Below, one piece after another: positions 35,772-43,563 of a DNA stretch of 64,000 nt (its first letter is position 1; each line of letters opens with the position of its first letter). Origin of the DNA: Streptomyces sp. SLBN-118. Its GTDB lineage: Bacteria > Actinomycetota > Actinomycetes > Streptomycetales > Streptomycetaceae. The stretch lies in contig NZ_VFNP01000001.1 in assembly GCF_006715635.1 (NCBI RefSeq), positions 3,906,001 through 3,970,000 of the forward strand. The letters run 5' to 3'. The notes below the pieces were generated by a model, which saw only the letters and a program-made list of their open reading frames with translations, was not told the DNA's origin and made no database searches. The translations under genes were made by a program, and so were the position numbers.

Positions 35772-36707
35772 TCAGGCGCGGCCGTCCTGGCAGCGCGCCA
35801 GCCAGTCGGACGCCGCCGTGAACTCGGCGTCCGACGTCCCCGCGCGCAGGGCGCGTACGTCCCCGACCGCCACACCCGCCCGCGGATACGAACCGAGGAA
35901 CCGCACCTTCGGACAGATCCGCTTCAGCCCCATCAGCGCCTCGCCCACCCGGCGGTCCGAAATATGGCCCTCGGCATCCACGGCGAAGCAGTAGTTCCCG
36001 ATCCCCGCACCCGTCGGCCGGGACTGGATCAGCATCAGGTTGACCCCGCGCACGGCGAACTCCTGCAGCAGTTCGAGCAACGCACCCGGGTGGTCGTCGC
36101 CCAGCCAGATGACCACCGAGGTCTTGTCCGCACCGGTCGGCGCCGCCGGCCTGGCCGGCCGGCCGACCAGCACGAAGCGGGTCTCCGCGTTCTCGGCGTC
36201 ATGGATCTCGGTGACCAGCGGCTCAAGGCCGTAGGTCACCGCCGCGAACTCGCCCGCGAAGGCCGCGTCGTACCGGCCCTCCTGCACCAGGCGCGCGCCG
36301 TCCGCGTTCGATGCCGCGGACTCCCACAGGGCGTCCGGGAGATTGGCCCGCAGCCAGTTGCGCACCTGCGGCTGGGCCACCGGATGACCGGTCACCGTCT
36401 TCACTTCGGACAGCTTGATGCCCGGGCGTACCAGCAGCGCGAAGGCGATGGGCAGCAGCACCTCGCGGTAGATCATCAGCGGTTCACCGGAGGCCAGCTC
36501 GTCGAGGGTCGCGGTGACGCCGCCCTCGACGGAGTTCTCGATCGGTACGAGGGCAGCCGCGGCGTCGCCGTTGCGTACGGCATCGAGCGCGGCGGGCACG
36601 GACACCATCGGGACCAGTTCCCGTGTGGCGGCTTCCGGAAGCGTACGCAGGGCGGCCTCGGTGAACGTGCCCTCGGGGCCGAGGTAGGTATAACGAGTGG
36701 CTGACAT
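35772..36707 (-). CDS. pheA: Prephenate dehydratase
   Basis: Monofunctional prephenate dehydratase of phenylalanine biosynthesis, 311 residues. It starts RYTYLGPEGTFTEAAL, has VPIENSVEGGVTATLDEL, the catalytic Thr-Arg-Phe in NAETRFVLVGRP, and a C-terminal ACT domain with GALLELLQEFAVRGVNLMLI and QSRPTG (phenylalanine feedback binding, GALL and ESRP-like motifs). Length is normal for the actinobacterial form. No chorismate mutase domain is fused. About 130 bases separate it from dtpA upstream. Confidence 0.97.
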   Translation of the reverse strand: MSATRYTYLGPEGTFTEAALRTLPEAATRELVPMVSVPAALDAVRNGDAAAALVPIENSVEGGVTATLDELASGEPLMIYREVLLPIAFALLVRPGIKLSEVKTVTGHPVAQPQVRNWLRANLPDALWESAASNADGARLVQEGRYDAAFAGEFAAVTYGLEPLVTEIHDAENAETRFVLVGRPARPAAPTGADKTSVVIWLGDDHPGALLELLQEFAVRGVNLMLIQSRPTGAGIGNYCFAVDAEGHISDRRVGEALMGLKRICPKVRFLGSYPRAGVAVGDVRALRAGTSDAEFTAASDWLARCQDGRA

Positions 36708-36838
36708 ACGTCATCCTCGATGCAGCGGCAGAGGTCGGCGTCGGTGACCGCGCACGCCCCCGGCGGGGGGCCGGGGGTTGTCCCCCAATGTTTGCAACGC
36801 GTGGCCGACATACCGTCACCCTAATGGGCCCGGAGTCC

Positions 36839-38110
36839 TCAGGACTCCAGGAGCCGCTGACCCACGTACTCACCCTCCTTGGGCCCGCCCGGCACCGCGA
36901 ACAGTCCGCTCGCCTCGTGCCGGATGAAGGCCGACAGCGCATCGCCCCGGTCGAGCTTGCGCTGCACCGGAACGAAGCCGCGCAGGGGATCGCCCTGCCA
37001 GCAGACGAACAGCAGCCCGGCGTCCGGCGTCCCGTCGGCGCCGATCCCGTCGTGGAAGGAGAACGGCCGCCGGAGCATCGCCGCGCCGCCGTTCTGCTCC
37101 GGCGCGGAGATCCGGGCGTGGGCGTTGTCCGGGATGATCAGCCTGCCGTCAGGGCCGGTCTTGTCCAGCGCAAGCTCGGTCGTCTCGCTGCCGCCGCTGA
37201 GTGGAGCACCGTCGGACTTGCGGCGGCCGATGACCTGCTCCTGCTTCGTGAGCGAAAGCCGCTCCCAGTCGTCGAGCAGCATCCGGATCCGGCGTACGAC
37301 GGCGTACGAGCCACCCGCCATCCATGCGTACTTCGTCCCCGACGTCCCCGACGTCCCCGACGTCTCGGACGGCACGAAGATCCGCTTGTCGAACTCGGGC
37401 TCCAACGGTTTCGGATTGCGGGTGCCGTCGATCTGGCCCATCAGATTGCGCGCGGTCATCGGCTTCCCGGTGGCCCCCGGCGACCGGTTGAATCCGTTCA
37501 TCTGCCAGCGCACCCGTGCCGCGTCCCCCGCCGCCTTGTGGATCGCGCGCAGTGCGTGGAAGGCGACCAGTGCGTCGTCCGCGCCGATCTGCACCCACAG
37601 ATCGCCGTCCGACCGCTTCTTGTCCAGCTGGTCCGAGGAGAAGGCGGGCAGCGGGTCCAGCTGCGGCGGGCGCTGCGCCACCAGCCCCGTACGGTCGAAG
37701 AAGGTGCGGCCGAAGCCGAACGTGACCGTCAGCGAGGACGGCCCGGCGTCCAGCGCGACGCCCGTGTCGCCCTCGCCCGCCCCCCGGCCCGCCATCAGCT
37801 CGCTCGCCAGCGTGGACCAGCGGCGCATCAGCGCGGCCGCTTCCTTGCGGCCTGCGCCGGGCACCAGGTCGAAGGCGATCAGATGGCCGCGCGCCTGCAG
37901 CGGTGTGGTGATGCCCGCCTGATGGGTGCCGTGGAAGGGGACGGCGGTCGAGCCGAGCGTCGTCAGTGAGGTGGGGGCGTCGCCGGATGCCGCGGCATGC
38001 GCGGCGGCGCCGCCCGCGGCCCCCAGCACAAGGCCGGTGGCGCCGGCCGTACCCACGGTGCCGAGCAGCCGCCGCCTGGAGATGTCGTTGTCGCGCACAG
38101 GGTCACTCAC
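36839..38110 (-). CDS. dtpA: Tat-secreted dye-decolourising peroxidase (DtpA type)
   Basis: A-type dye-decolourising haem peroxidase, 423 residues, exported by the Tat system (DISRRRLLGTVGTAGATGL signal with the twin arginines). The family motif GxxDG appears in LMGQIDGTRNP, and the proximal His is in RIMLLDDW-distal segments with FNRS and RRPFSF. From memory it corresponds to S. coelicolor SCO3963 / S. lividans DtpA, which supports maturation of the copper oxidase GlxA. It also resembles EfeB deferrochelatases, so iron release from haem is an alternative. A tandem 9-base repeat lengthens a loop near residue 250. It is the last gene of the copper-trafficking group; the stop of copCD lies 6 bases upstream. 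Confidence 0.92.
   Translation of the reverse strand: MSDPVRDNDISRRRLLGTVGTAGATGLVLGAAGGAAAHAAASGDAPTSLTTLGSTAVPFHGTHQAGITTPLQARGHLIAFDLVPGAGRKEAAALMRRWSTLASELMAGRGAGEGDTGVALDAGPSSLTVTFGFGRTFFDRTGLVAQRPPQLDPLPAFSSDQLDKKRSDGDLWVQIGADDALVAFHALRAIHKAAGDAARVRWQMNGFNRSPGATGKPMTARNLMGQIDGTRNPKPLEPEFDKRIFVPSETSGTSGTSGTKYAWMAGGSYAVVRRIRMLLDDWERLSLTKQEQVIGRRKSDGAPLSGGSETTELALDKTGPDGRLIIPDNAHARISAPEQNGGAAMLRRPFSFHDGIGADGTPDAGLLFVCWQGDPLRGFVPVQRKLDRGDALSAFIRHEASGLFAVPGGPKEGEYVGQRLLES
37335..37370. repeat. Four tandem 9-base units inside dtpA
   Basis: The unit GTCCCCGAC is present three times in exact tandem, followed by the degenerate GTCTCGGAC. On the coding strand it encodes SETSGTSGTSGT, a flexible loop. 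The number of units is free to change by 9 bases without frame loss, so length variation between strains is expected. Confidence 0.9.
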
Positions 38111-38116
38111 GTGTGG

Positions 38117-40042
38117 TCAGCCGATCTTGATGTTCTCGGCGGTGGTGGTCTGGTCGATGTCGGAGGTCCGCACAGTCACCTGGACCTGCCAGTCGCCGGG
38201 CATCGGGATGTGGACGGCGTCCGCGCTCCAGTGTCCCGTGGCGATGCGGTCGGGCGTGATCGGCAGCGGGCCGATCTGTTTGGCCTTCAGGGTGAAGGAG
38301 ACCTTCACTTCGGGCACGTCCATCGGCTTCAGGGCCGGGTTGTAGATCCAGACGTGCATCACGTTGGCGCCGGGGGTGGCCGGGTCGAGGCTGAGCCGGA
38401 CTGTGCCCTTGCCGTTCTTGCCCCCGGTGTCGAAGGGCAGCCTGATCTCGGTGGGGCCGTTCGGCACGGGCACGGCTGCCTGCGAGCCCGCGGCGTTGGC
38501 CGCCCGTTCTTCCGTACGGCCCGGTTCGGTGGTGGTCAGGATGGTGGTCACGGCCAGCAGGACCACCGCGATGCCCGCCTCGGCCAGTACGGAACGACGT
38601 AGTCCGGAACGCGCCGGGTCCGCGTCCCTGGCCTTGTCCCGGGTCTTCCTCTTCTGGGCCGTGGCCACCGCGGCCTTCTGCCGGGCGAGTTGGGCGGCCC
38701 GCTCGGGATCGGCCGCATCGTCGGAGCCGGTCTCGGGAACCGTCTCCTCGGTAGCTTCCTCCTCGGCAGCCTCGGTCACCTCCGCCGTCTCGGCGAGCTG
38801 CGCCGTCCACCGGCGCGAGATCCACGCGACGCTCACCAGGACGGCGACCAGGCCCACCTTGATCAGCAGTAGTTGCCCGTACGACGTCCCGGTCAGCGCC
38901 GAGAAGGAGCCGACCTGCCGCCAGGCTTGGTAGATCCCGGTCGCCGCGAGGACGACGACGCTGCCGAACGCCACCTTGGAGAACCGCCGTACCGCGGCGC
39001 GCTCGATCGACGGCGCACGGAAGAGCGCGGTGAGCAGCGCCGCGAGCCCGCCGAGCCAGGTGGCGACGGCCAGCAGATGAGTGACGTCCACGGGCATCGC
39101 AAGTCCCGGCTGGATGCCGGTCGACGCATGCTCCGACAGCGCCCAGGTCGCCGCGATCCCGCCCGCGACGACCGTGCCCCCGACGGCGAGACCGAAGGTC
39201 AGGTCCTTCTTCTCGCCCTCGTCCTCCCGCCTCGCGTACGCCCCGAAGAGCACGGCGATGAACAGCGCGGCCGCCCCGAGCAGCATCAGCCGGGAGCTGA
39301 GTGCCGTGCCGGTCTTGGTCTGCAGGACGTCCCGCAGACCGCCGAGGTCGAAGGCGTCCTGCAGTTTCCCGGAGCCGGTGTACGGGGTGCGCAGCAGCAG
39401 CGTCGCGAGAGTGGCCGCGGTGAGCGTCACCCAGCCCCGTACGACCAGGCGTTGCAGCGGCCGTACGGAAGCGCCGCGCTGCCAGCAGACGAGCACGAAG
39501 GCCGCGCCGCCGGTCAGCAGCACGAAGCCGGCGTACGAGGCGTAGCGCGCGATGTCGTAGAGGACACCGACCACTCCGCCGCCGGCCGTCTGGTCGGGGA
39601 GAATCGCGGTGGTCTTGGAGGGCGCTCCGATCGAGAAGGTGAAGGCACCGGAGACGGGATGGCTGTCGGCCGAGACGGCCTGCCAAGCCACGGTGTAGGT
39701 GCCGTCGGGCAGTCCGGGCAGCAGATCGACGCCGTAGGTGACCTTGCCGCCGGCGCTCAGATCGCGGATCTTCGCCTTGTCGGAGCGTTTGCCGCTGGGT
39801 TCGAGGACCCGGATCGAGTCGTTACCCATGGCGACCTGCTCGGAGAAGGTGAGCGTCACCTCCTTGGGGGCGGTGGCGACCACCGCCCCGTCCCTCGGAT
39901 TGCTCCCGGTCAGAGCGGCATGGGCCGCCGCGGGGCTCGCGCCGGCCAGGAGCGCGCCCATGAGCGTGCCGATGAGCACGGTCGCGGCGAGCAGCAGCCG
40001 GACGACCGGGGACGGGCCGAGGCGCGGGGCGGTGGCTGTCAT
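38117..40042 (-). CDS. copCD: CopC-CopD fusion, copper resistance/import membrane protein
   Basis: A 641-residue fusion of a CopC-like copper-binding domain and a CopD-like membrane transporter. After a signal peptide, the mature end begins near AAHAALTGSNPRDGAVVATA, whose first His can bind Cu(II), and the CopC beta-sandwich ends near QAVSADSHPVSGAFTFSIG. Eight or so helices follow (residues 150-430), then a charged Glu/Thr-rich loop (EVTEAAEEEATEETVPETG), another helix and a soluble C-terminal domain with YNPALKPMDVPEVKVSF. It lies 6 bases before dtpA and 22 bases after the PCuAC gene. Copper transfer into the cell is the probable role; direction is not provable here. Confidence 0.88.
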   Translation of the reverse strand: MTATAPRLGPSPVVRLLLAATVLIGTLMGALLAGASPAAAHAALTGSNPRDGAVVATAPKEVTLTFSEQVAMGNDSIRVLEPSGKRSDKAKIRDLSAGGKVTYGVDLLPGLPDGTYTVAWQAVSADSHPVSGAFTFSIGAPSKTTAILPDQTAGGGVVGVLYDIARYASYAGFVLLTGGAAFVLVCWQRGASVRPLQRLVVRGWVTLTAATLATLLLRTPYTGSGKLQDAFDLGGLRDVLQTKTGTALSSRLMLLGAAALFIAVLFGAYARREDEGEKKDLTFGLAVGGTVVAGGIAATWALSEHASTGIQPGLAMPVDVTHLLAVATWLGGLAALLTALFRAPSIERAAVRRFSKVAFGSVVVLAATGIYQAWRQVGSFSALTGTSYGQLLLIKVGLVAVLVSVAWISRRWTAQLAETAEVTEAAEEEATEETVPETGSDDAADPERAAQLARQKAAVATAQKRKTRDKARDADPARSGLRRSVLAEAGIAVVLLAVTTILTTTEPGRTEERAANAAGSQAAVPVPNGPTEIRLPFDTGGKNGKGTVRLSLDPATPGANVMHVWIYNPALKPMDVPEVKVSFTLKAKQIGPLPITPDRIATGHWSADAVHIPMPGDWQVQVTVRTSDIDQTTTAENIKIG

Positions 40043-40064
40043 GAAGTGATCAGTCCCTCGGTGC

Positions 40065-40511
40065 TCAGTGCTTCTGCGGGTTGTACGTGGGCTCCTTGAC
40101 GGGAAGTTCGACCGTGATCGGGTCGGACTTCTCGAAATGCAGCTCCACGGTGACCTTCTCGCCCTGCTTCGGCTGCTGCTTGAGCTTCATGAACATGATG
40201 TGGCTTCCACCGCGTTCGAGATCGAGGTCGCCGTCCGCCGGGACGTCGAAGGCCTTCACCTCCTGCATCGTCTGGTTCTTCGACTCGTGGATCGTGATGT
40301 CGTCGGAGATGTCGCTGGTGATGGTGGTGAGCTTGTCCGCCCCGCCGCCGCTGTTGTGCACCCTCAGAAAACCGGCTGCCATGTCACCGACGGGCTGCGG
40401 CATGAACCCGCCGCTGACCTTCAACTCCGGCTTGCCGGCGGACGAGCAGCCCGTCAGCGCAAGCCCCGTGGTCAGGGCTATGACGGCGGCGAGGGTCGTT
40501 TGGCGGTTCAC
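40065..40511 (-). CDS. Extracellular copper chaperone, PCu(A)C family lipoprotein
   Basis: A 148-residue lipoprotein with signal and lipobox (TTLAAVIALTTGLALTGCSS). The PCu(A)C copper site is present: His in ITIHESKNQTM, then Met and finally HIMFMKL, in line with the H-M-x10-M-x21-H-x-M pattern. Such proteins take Cu(I) and hand it to the CuA or CuB site of cytochrome oxidase, often with Sco. From memory it is the Streptomyces ECuC. The GTG start at 40511 overlaps the sco stop (GTGA), so the two are translationally coupled. Confidence 0.92.
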   Translation of the reverse strand: MNRQTTLAAVIALTTGLALTGCSSAGKPELKVSGGFMPQPVGDMAAGFLRVHNSGGGADKLTTITSDISDDITIHESKNQTMQEVKAFDVPADGDLDLERGGSHIMFMKLKQQPKQGEKVTVELHFEKSDPITVELPVKEPTYNPQKH

Positions 40512-41161
40512 GGGTTCTCCCCGCGGATGATCTTCGGGAGGTCCTTGGCGTAGTCGTCCGCCGTGGTGTCCTCGCCGTAGAGCACATAGCCCTTGTCGGT
40601 CTTCGGGGAGAAGGCGATGACCTGAGCGCCGTGCATGGAGACGACCGTGCCGTCCTTCTCCTTCTTCGGCGGATCGATCCCGATGCCGATCTGCCGTGCG
40701 CCGGCCTGGATGGTCGGGAAGTCGCCGGTCAGCCCGGTGAAGGACGGGTCTCCGGCGCTCGGCAGCCACTTGGCCAGCTCGGCCGGGGTGTCGCGCTCCG
40801 GATCGGTGGTGACGAACACGACCTGGAGCTTGTCCTGGTCGGACTTGGGAAGCTGCTTTCTGGCGATGGCGATATTGCTCATCGTCAGCGGGCAGACGTC
40901 GGGGCAGTGCGTGTAGCCGAAGTAGATCAGCGTGGGCTTGCCCTTGGTGCGCTCACGCAGGTCGTACTTCGTGCCGTGGGTGTCCGTGAGCACGAGGTTC
41001 GGCTTGGTGAACGGCTGGTCGAGCACCGTCGCGGGCCTGTTCGCCGCGGCCGAGACATCGGCGACGGGCCCCTTGGCGGAGTCGTCGCCGCCCGAGCAGG
41101 CGGAGAGGCTGAGTGCGGCGGCAACGACGAGCGTGGCCGCGAGCACGATCTTCTTACGCAT
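40508..41161 (-). CDS. sco: Sco-type copper chaperone for cytochrome oxidase
   Basis: A thioredoxin-like Sco/SenC protein of 217 residues, anchored as a lipoprotein (MRKKIVLAATLVVAAALSL then SACSGG). The copper-binding Cys pair is in YFGYTHCPDVCPLTMSNIAI and the third ligand His is in VVSMHGAQVIAFSP, all intact. It helps assemble the CuA centre of cytochrome c oxidase. The ATG at 41161 is preferred over one five codons earlier because the lipoprotein signal begins there. It is followed by the coupled PCuAC gene and preceded 32 bases away by ycnI. Confidence 0.95.
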   Translation of the reverse strand: MRKKIVLAATLVVAAALSLSACSGGDDSAKGPVADVSAAANRPATVLDQPFTKPNLVLTDTHGTKYDLRERTKGKPTLIYFGYTHCPDVCPLTMSNIAIARKQLPKSDQDKLQVVFVTTDPERDTPAELAKWLPSAGDPSFTGLTGDFPTIQAGARQIGIGIDPPKKEKDGTVVSMHGAQVIAFSPKTDKGYVLYGEDTTADDYAKDLPKIIRGENP

Positions 41162-41193
41162 GGAGAAATGTCCCAAATGTCGTGTGCGGACCG

Positions 41194-41934
41194 TCAGGAG
41201 GAGCGACGGCGGCCGGCCAGGACACCGAAGGCCACACCCGCGATGCCGACCAGGATGCCGACGACGGCCAGGATGCGGGCGGTCGTGTCACTGCTGTCGG
41301 CAGACGCTGTCCCGGACTTCGTGTCCTCGTCCTGCCCGGCGCTCTTGCCGTCCTTCGCGGACGCGTCCTTGGCTCCGGCGCCGTGGTGCCCGTCCTCGGC
41401 CGCGGCGGACAGCTTCAGAACGGGCGCGGGGGCCTCGGGCTCCGGGGCGCCCTCCTTCGCCTCCTCGATCCAGCGCACGACCTCCTTGTTGTCGTACGTC
41501 TGGAGCGCCTTGAACACCAACTGGTCGGTGTCCTCGGGCAGTCGGCCGAGGGAGACGGGGAACTGCTGGAACTCCCCCGGAGCGATCTTTCCGCCGTCCG
41601 CGGTCCACGTGATCTTGGAAGGAGCCTCGGTGATCTGCTTGCCGTGCACCTCAAGAGGCTTCGCCAGCTTGGTCTTGGTGACCACGGCCTTCCAGCCCGG
41701 GACGGGCTGCGGCATGGCGGAGGCCATCGGGTGGTCGGCCGGGAGGCTGACCTCGAGCTTCACGGTCGAGGCGTTGTCGCGCTCGTTGGGGACCTTGAAG
41801 TTGACCGTCGCGTAACCGCCCTTGGCGGCCGCACCCTGCGGCTGCACGCTGACGTGTGCGAAGGCGGTGCCCGAGAGGAGCAGCACGGAGGAAGCGGCGA
41901 TTCCGGTCGCGACAGCGATACGGGAAACGTTCAT
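41194..41934 (-). CDS. ycnI: YcnI-like copper-binding membrane protein (DUF1775)
   Basis: A 246-residue cell-surface protein. The signal peptide ends in GTAFA, leaving HVSVQPQGAAAKGG with a free N-terminal His that can form a copper-binding histidine brace, as known for YcnI. The DUF1775 domain includes VNFKVPNERDNASTVKLEV, LPADHPMASAMPQPVPGW and PGEFQQFPVSLGRLPEDT. A flexible charged linker and a C-terminal helix (ILAVVGILVGIAGVAFGVLA) anchor it, ending in RRRSS. It is the first gene of the sco-PCuAC-copCD-dtpA group on this strand. Confidence 0.92.
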   Translation of the reverse strand: MNVSRIAVATGIAASSVLLLSGTAFAHVSVQPQGAAAKGGYATVNFKVPNERDNASTVKLEVSLPADHPMASAMPQPVPGWKAVVTKTKLAKPLEVHGKQITEAPSKITWTADGGKIAPGEFQQFPVSLGRLPEDTDQLVFKALQTYDNKEVVRWIEEAKEGAPEPEAPAPVLKLSAAAEDGHHGAGAKDASAKDGKSAGQDEDTKSGTASADSSDTTARILAVVGILVGIAGVAFGVLAGRRRSS

Positions 41935-42030
41935 GGGTGAGGACACTCCACAGTTCAGAAGAAGTGAATGTGTGCCGCGCGCATACGGGTGCACGGACGC
42001 CACGGCACCACTTCCGTCGAGTGGGCCGCG

Positions 42031-42834
42031 TCAGACTGCGAGAGCGAGGCGGGCCGGCGGCCCGCGCCTGATCACCGTGTGCTGGAGTGCCTCACCGGCG
42101 AAGAGCACATCAGGGCCGCAGGAGATCCGGGCAGCACGCGGATCCACCGCGGGCGCTCCCACCAGACCGGAACGCAGCGCCCTTACGAGGCGGAGCGCGG
42201 CGCGCAGCGAACGCAGCCGGCCCGCCTCGGCCACCTCATGGGCCGAGTCCGCCGACAGGCGGATCAGCCGCGCCAGCGCCAGATCCCCGCGCCGCAGCAG
42301 CCAGCCGGTCGCGAGAGCGGCCAGCAGATGCCCCAGCAGCATGGGGAGGGAGGGCAGCAGCGGCGGAGAAGCGACGGCGGTATGCGCCATGTGCTCGTGG
42401 CCGAGGTGTCCGCCGACCGCGCCGGGTCCGGGCGGGGTGACACCGGAGTTGGTGACGATCCGCCGGGCGTCCGCCGGGCCGATCGAGGCGGCGCCCGCCC
42501 CGCACATCAGCTTCGCGGCCATCCTGATCAGCGCGTCGTCGGCAGTCGGGGCGAAGCGCAGCTGATGCTGTCCGAGCCCGAACAGGACGTGCAGGGAAAG
42601 CTGTCCGGCCGTGAGGGAGAGGGCGATGGACGGCAGCGAGCGCACCCGTCCCGCGAACGGCGCGACCAGCGCGAACATCCCGATGAAGCCCGCCGCCAGT
42701 GTCCATGCGTCAATGGCGGCACAGGCCGCGAGCGCGTGTCCCGTCGCGGCCAGCACAACGCAGACCGCGGTGAACACCGCGGCCCTCAGCAGCCGGGCAC
42801 CGGCTCCGGCGCGCGCAACGGGGATGGACGACAT
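42031..42834 (-). CDS. Multi-pass membrane protein with His/Met-rich loop
   Basis: A 267-residue protein with about five membrane segments (AVFTAVCVVLAATGHALAAC, WTLAAGFIGMFALVAPFAG, LSLTAGQLSLHVLFGLG and further ones) and loops containing GGHLGHEHMAHTAV, an obvious cluster of His and Met residues. Its place directly upstream of the copper genes on the same strand, with a 96-base gap, suggests a role in metal handling, but that is inference from context and composition. I do not know a named family. Start ATG 42834 avoids an unusual upstream extension. Confidence 0.75.
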   Translation of the reverse strand: MSSIPVARAGAGARLLRAAVFTAVCVVLAATGHALAACAAIDAWTLAAGFIGMFALVAPFAGRVRSLPSIALSLTAGQLSLHVLFGLGQHQLRFAPTADDALIRMAAKLMCGAGAASIGPADARRIVTNSGVTPPGPGAVGGHLGHEHMAHTAVASPPLLPSLPMLLGHLLAALATGWLLRRGDLALARLIRLSADSAHEVAEAGRLRSLRAALRLVRALRSGLVGAPAVDPRAARISCGPDVLFAGEALQHTVIRRGPPARLALAV

Positions 42835-43061
42835 GGCCGGCTCATCATCGCACTGTGCCGACAGCGCCCATACGGCAGGTCCGGAAGATCCCTTTTCCGG
42901 CACGCGCCGGCGCGCATACGGACGCAAGAGCCGCCACATACACCGCCGCCCGAACCGCGCACATCCGCCGAATGAGCGCAATCACATCAACTGTGCGCTT
43001 ACGCACTGTGCCTTGGGGCAATACGTATCGGTATGTCGAGCCGCAGCCAGGAGGCCGGAGC

Positions 43062-43526
43062 ATGAGCATCTGGTGGTCACTCCACTTGCGGCGCGATGCC
43101 GCGAGCGTCCCGCTCGCCCGCCGCTTGTTGCTCGGCACGATGGAGAACGCGGGAGTCGACCCCGACATCTCCTACGATCTGTCGGTCGCCCTCAGCGAGG
43201 CCTGCGCGAATGCCGTGGAACACGGCGGCGGTCGGGGGGCCGGGGAAGCATCGGCCGCGTACCGCGTGACCGCGTATCTGGACGGCGAGAAGTGCCGTAT
43301 CGAAGTAGCCGATTCGGGGCCCGGCTTTCCCGTTCGGCGCGGCGGGCAGTGCGCGGCGTATGCCGCGCAACCGCCGTCCCCGACAGCCGAGAGCGGCCGC
43401 GGACTCTGTCTCATCGAGCAGCTCGCCGACCATGTCCATGTCCGCAACCGGCCCGGCCGGGGTGCGGTGGTGAGCTTCGACAAGATCCTCAAATGGCGGG
43501 AGGGCGCGCTGCTCAAGGTCTCCTGA
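43062..43526 (+). CDS. RsbW-like ATP-binding protein (HATPase_c)
   Basis: A 154-residue GHKL-fold protein of the anti-sigma factor/serine kinase class. It has the N-box VALSEACANAVEHGG, the G1 box VADSGPGFPV, the G2 segment SGRGLCLIEQLADHV and the ending GRGAVVSFDKIL. It would bind ATP and either phosphorylate an anti-sigma antagonist or act as a stand-alone regulator. The start ATG has CAGGAGG 8 bases upstream. It is separate from other genes, divergent from the copper-associated membrane protein. A second member is at 50071. Confidence 0.87.
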   Translation: MSIWWSLHLRRDAASVPLARRLLLGTMENAGVDPDISYDLSVALSEACANAVEHGGGRGAGEASAAYRVTAYLDGEKCRIEVADSGPGFPVRRGGQCAAYAAQPPSPTAESGRGLCLIEQLADHVHVRNRPGRGAVVSFDKILKWREGALLKVS

Positions 43527-43563
43527 GCAACGCGCCCTCCTCTCCGGTCCCTGTCGGGCCGGG

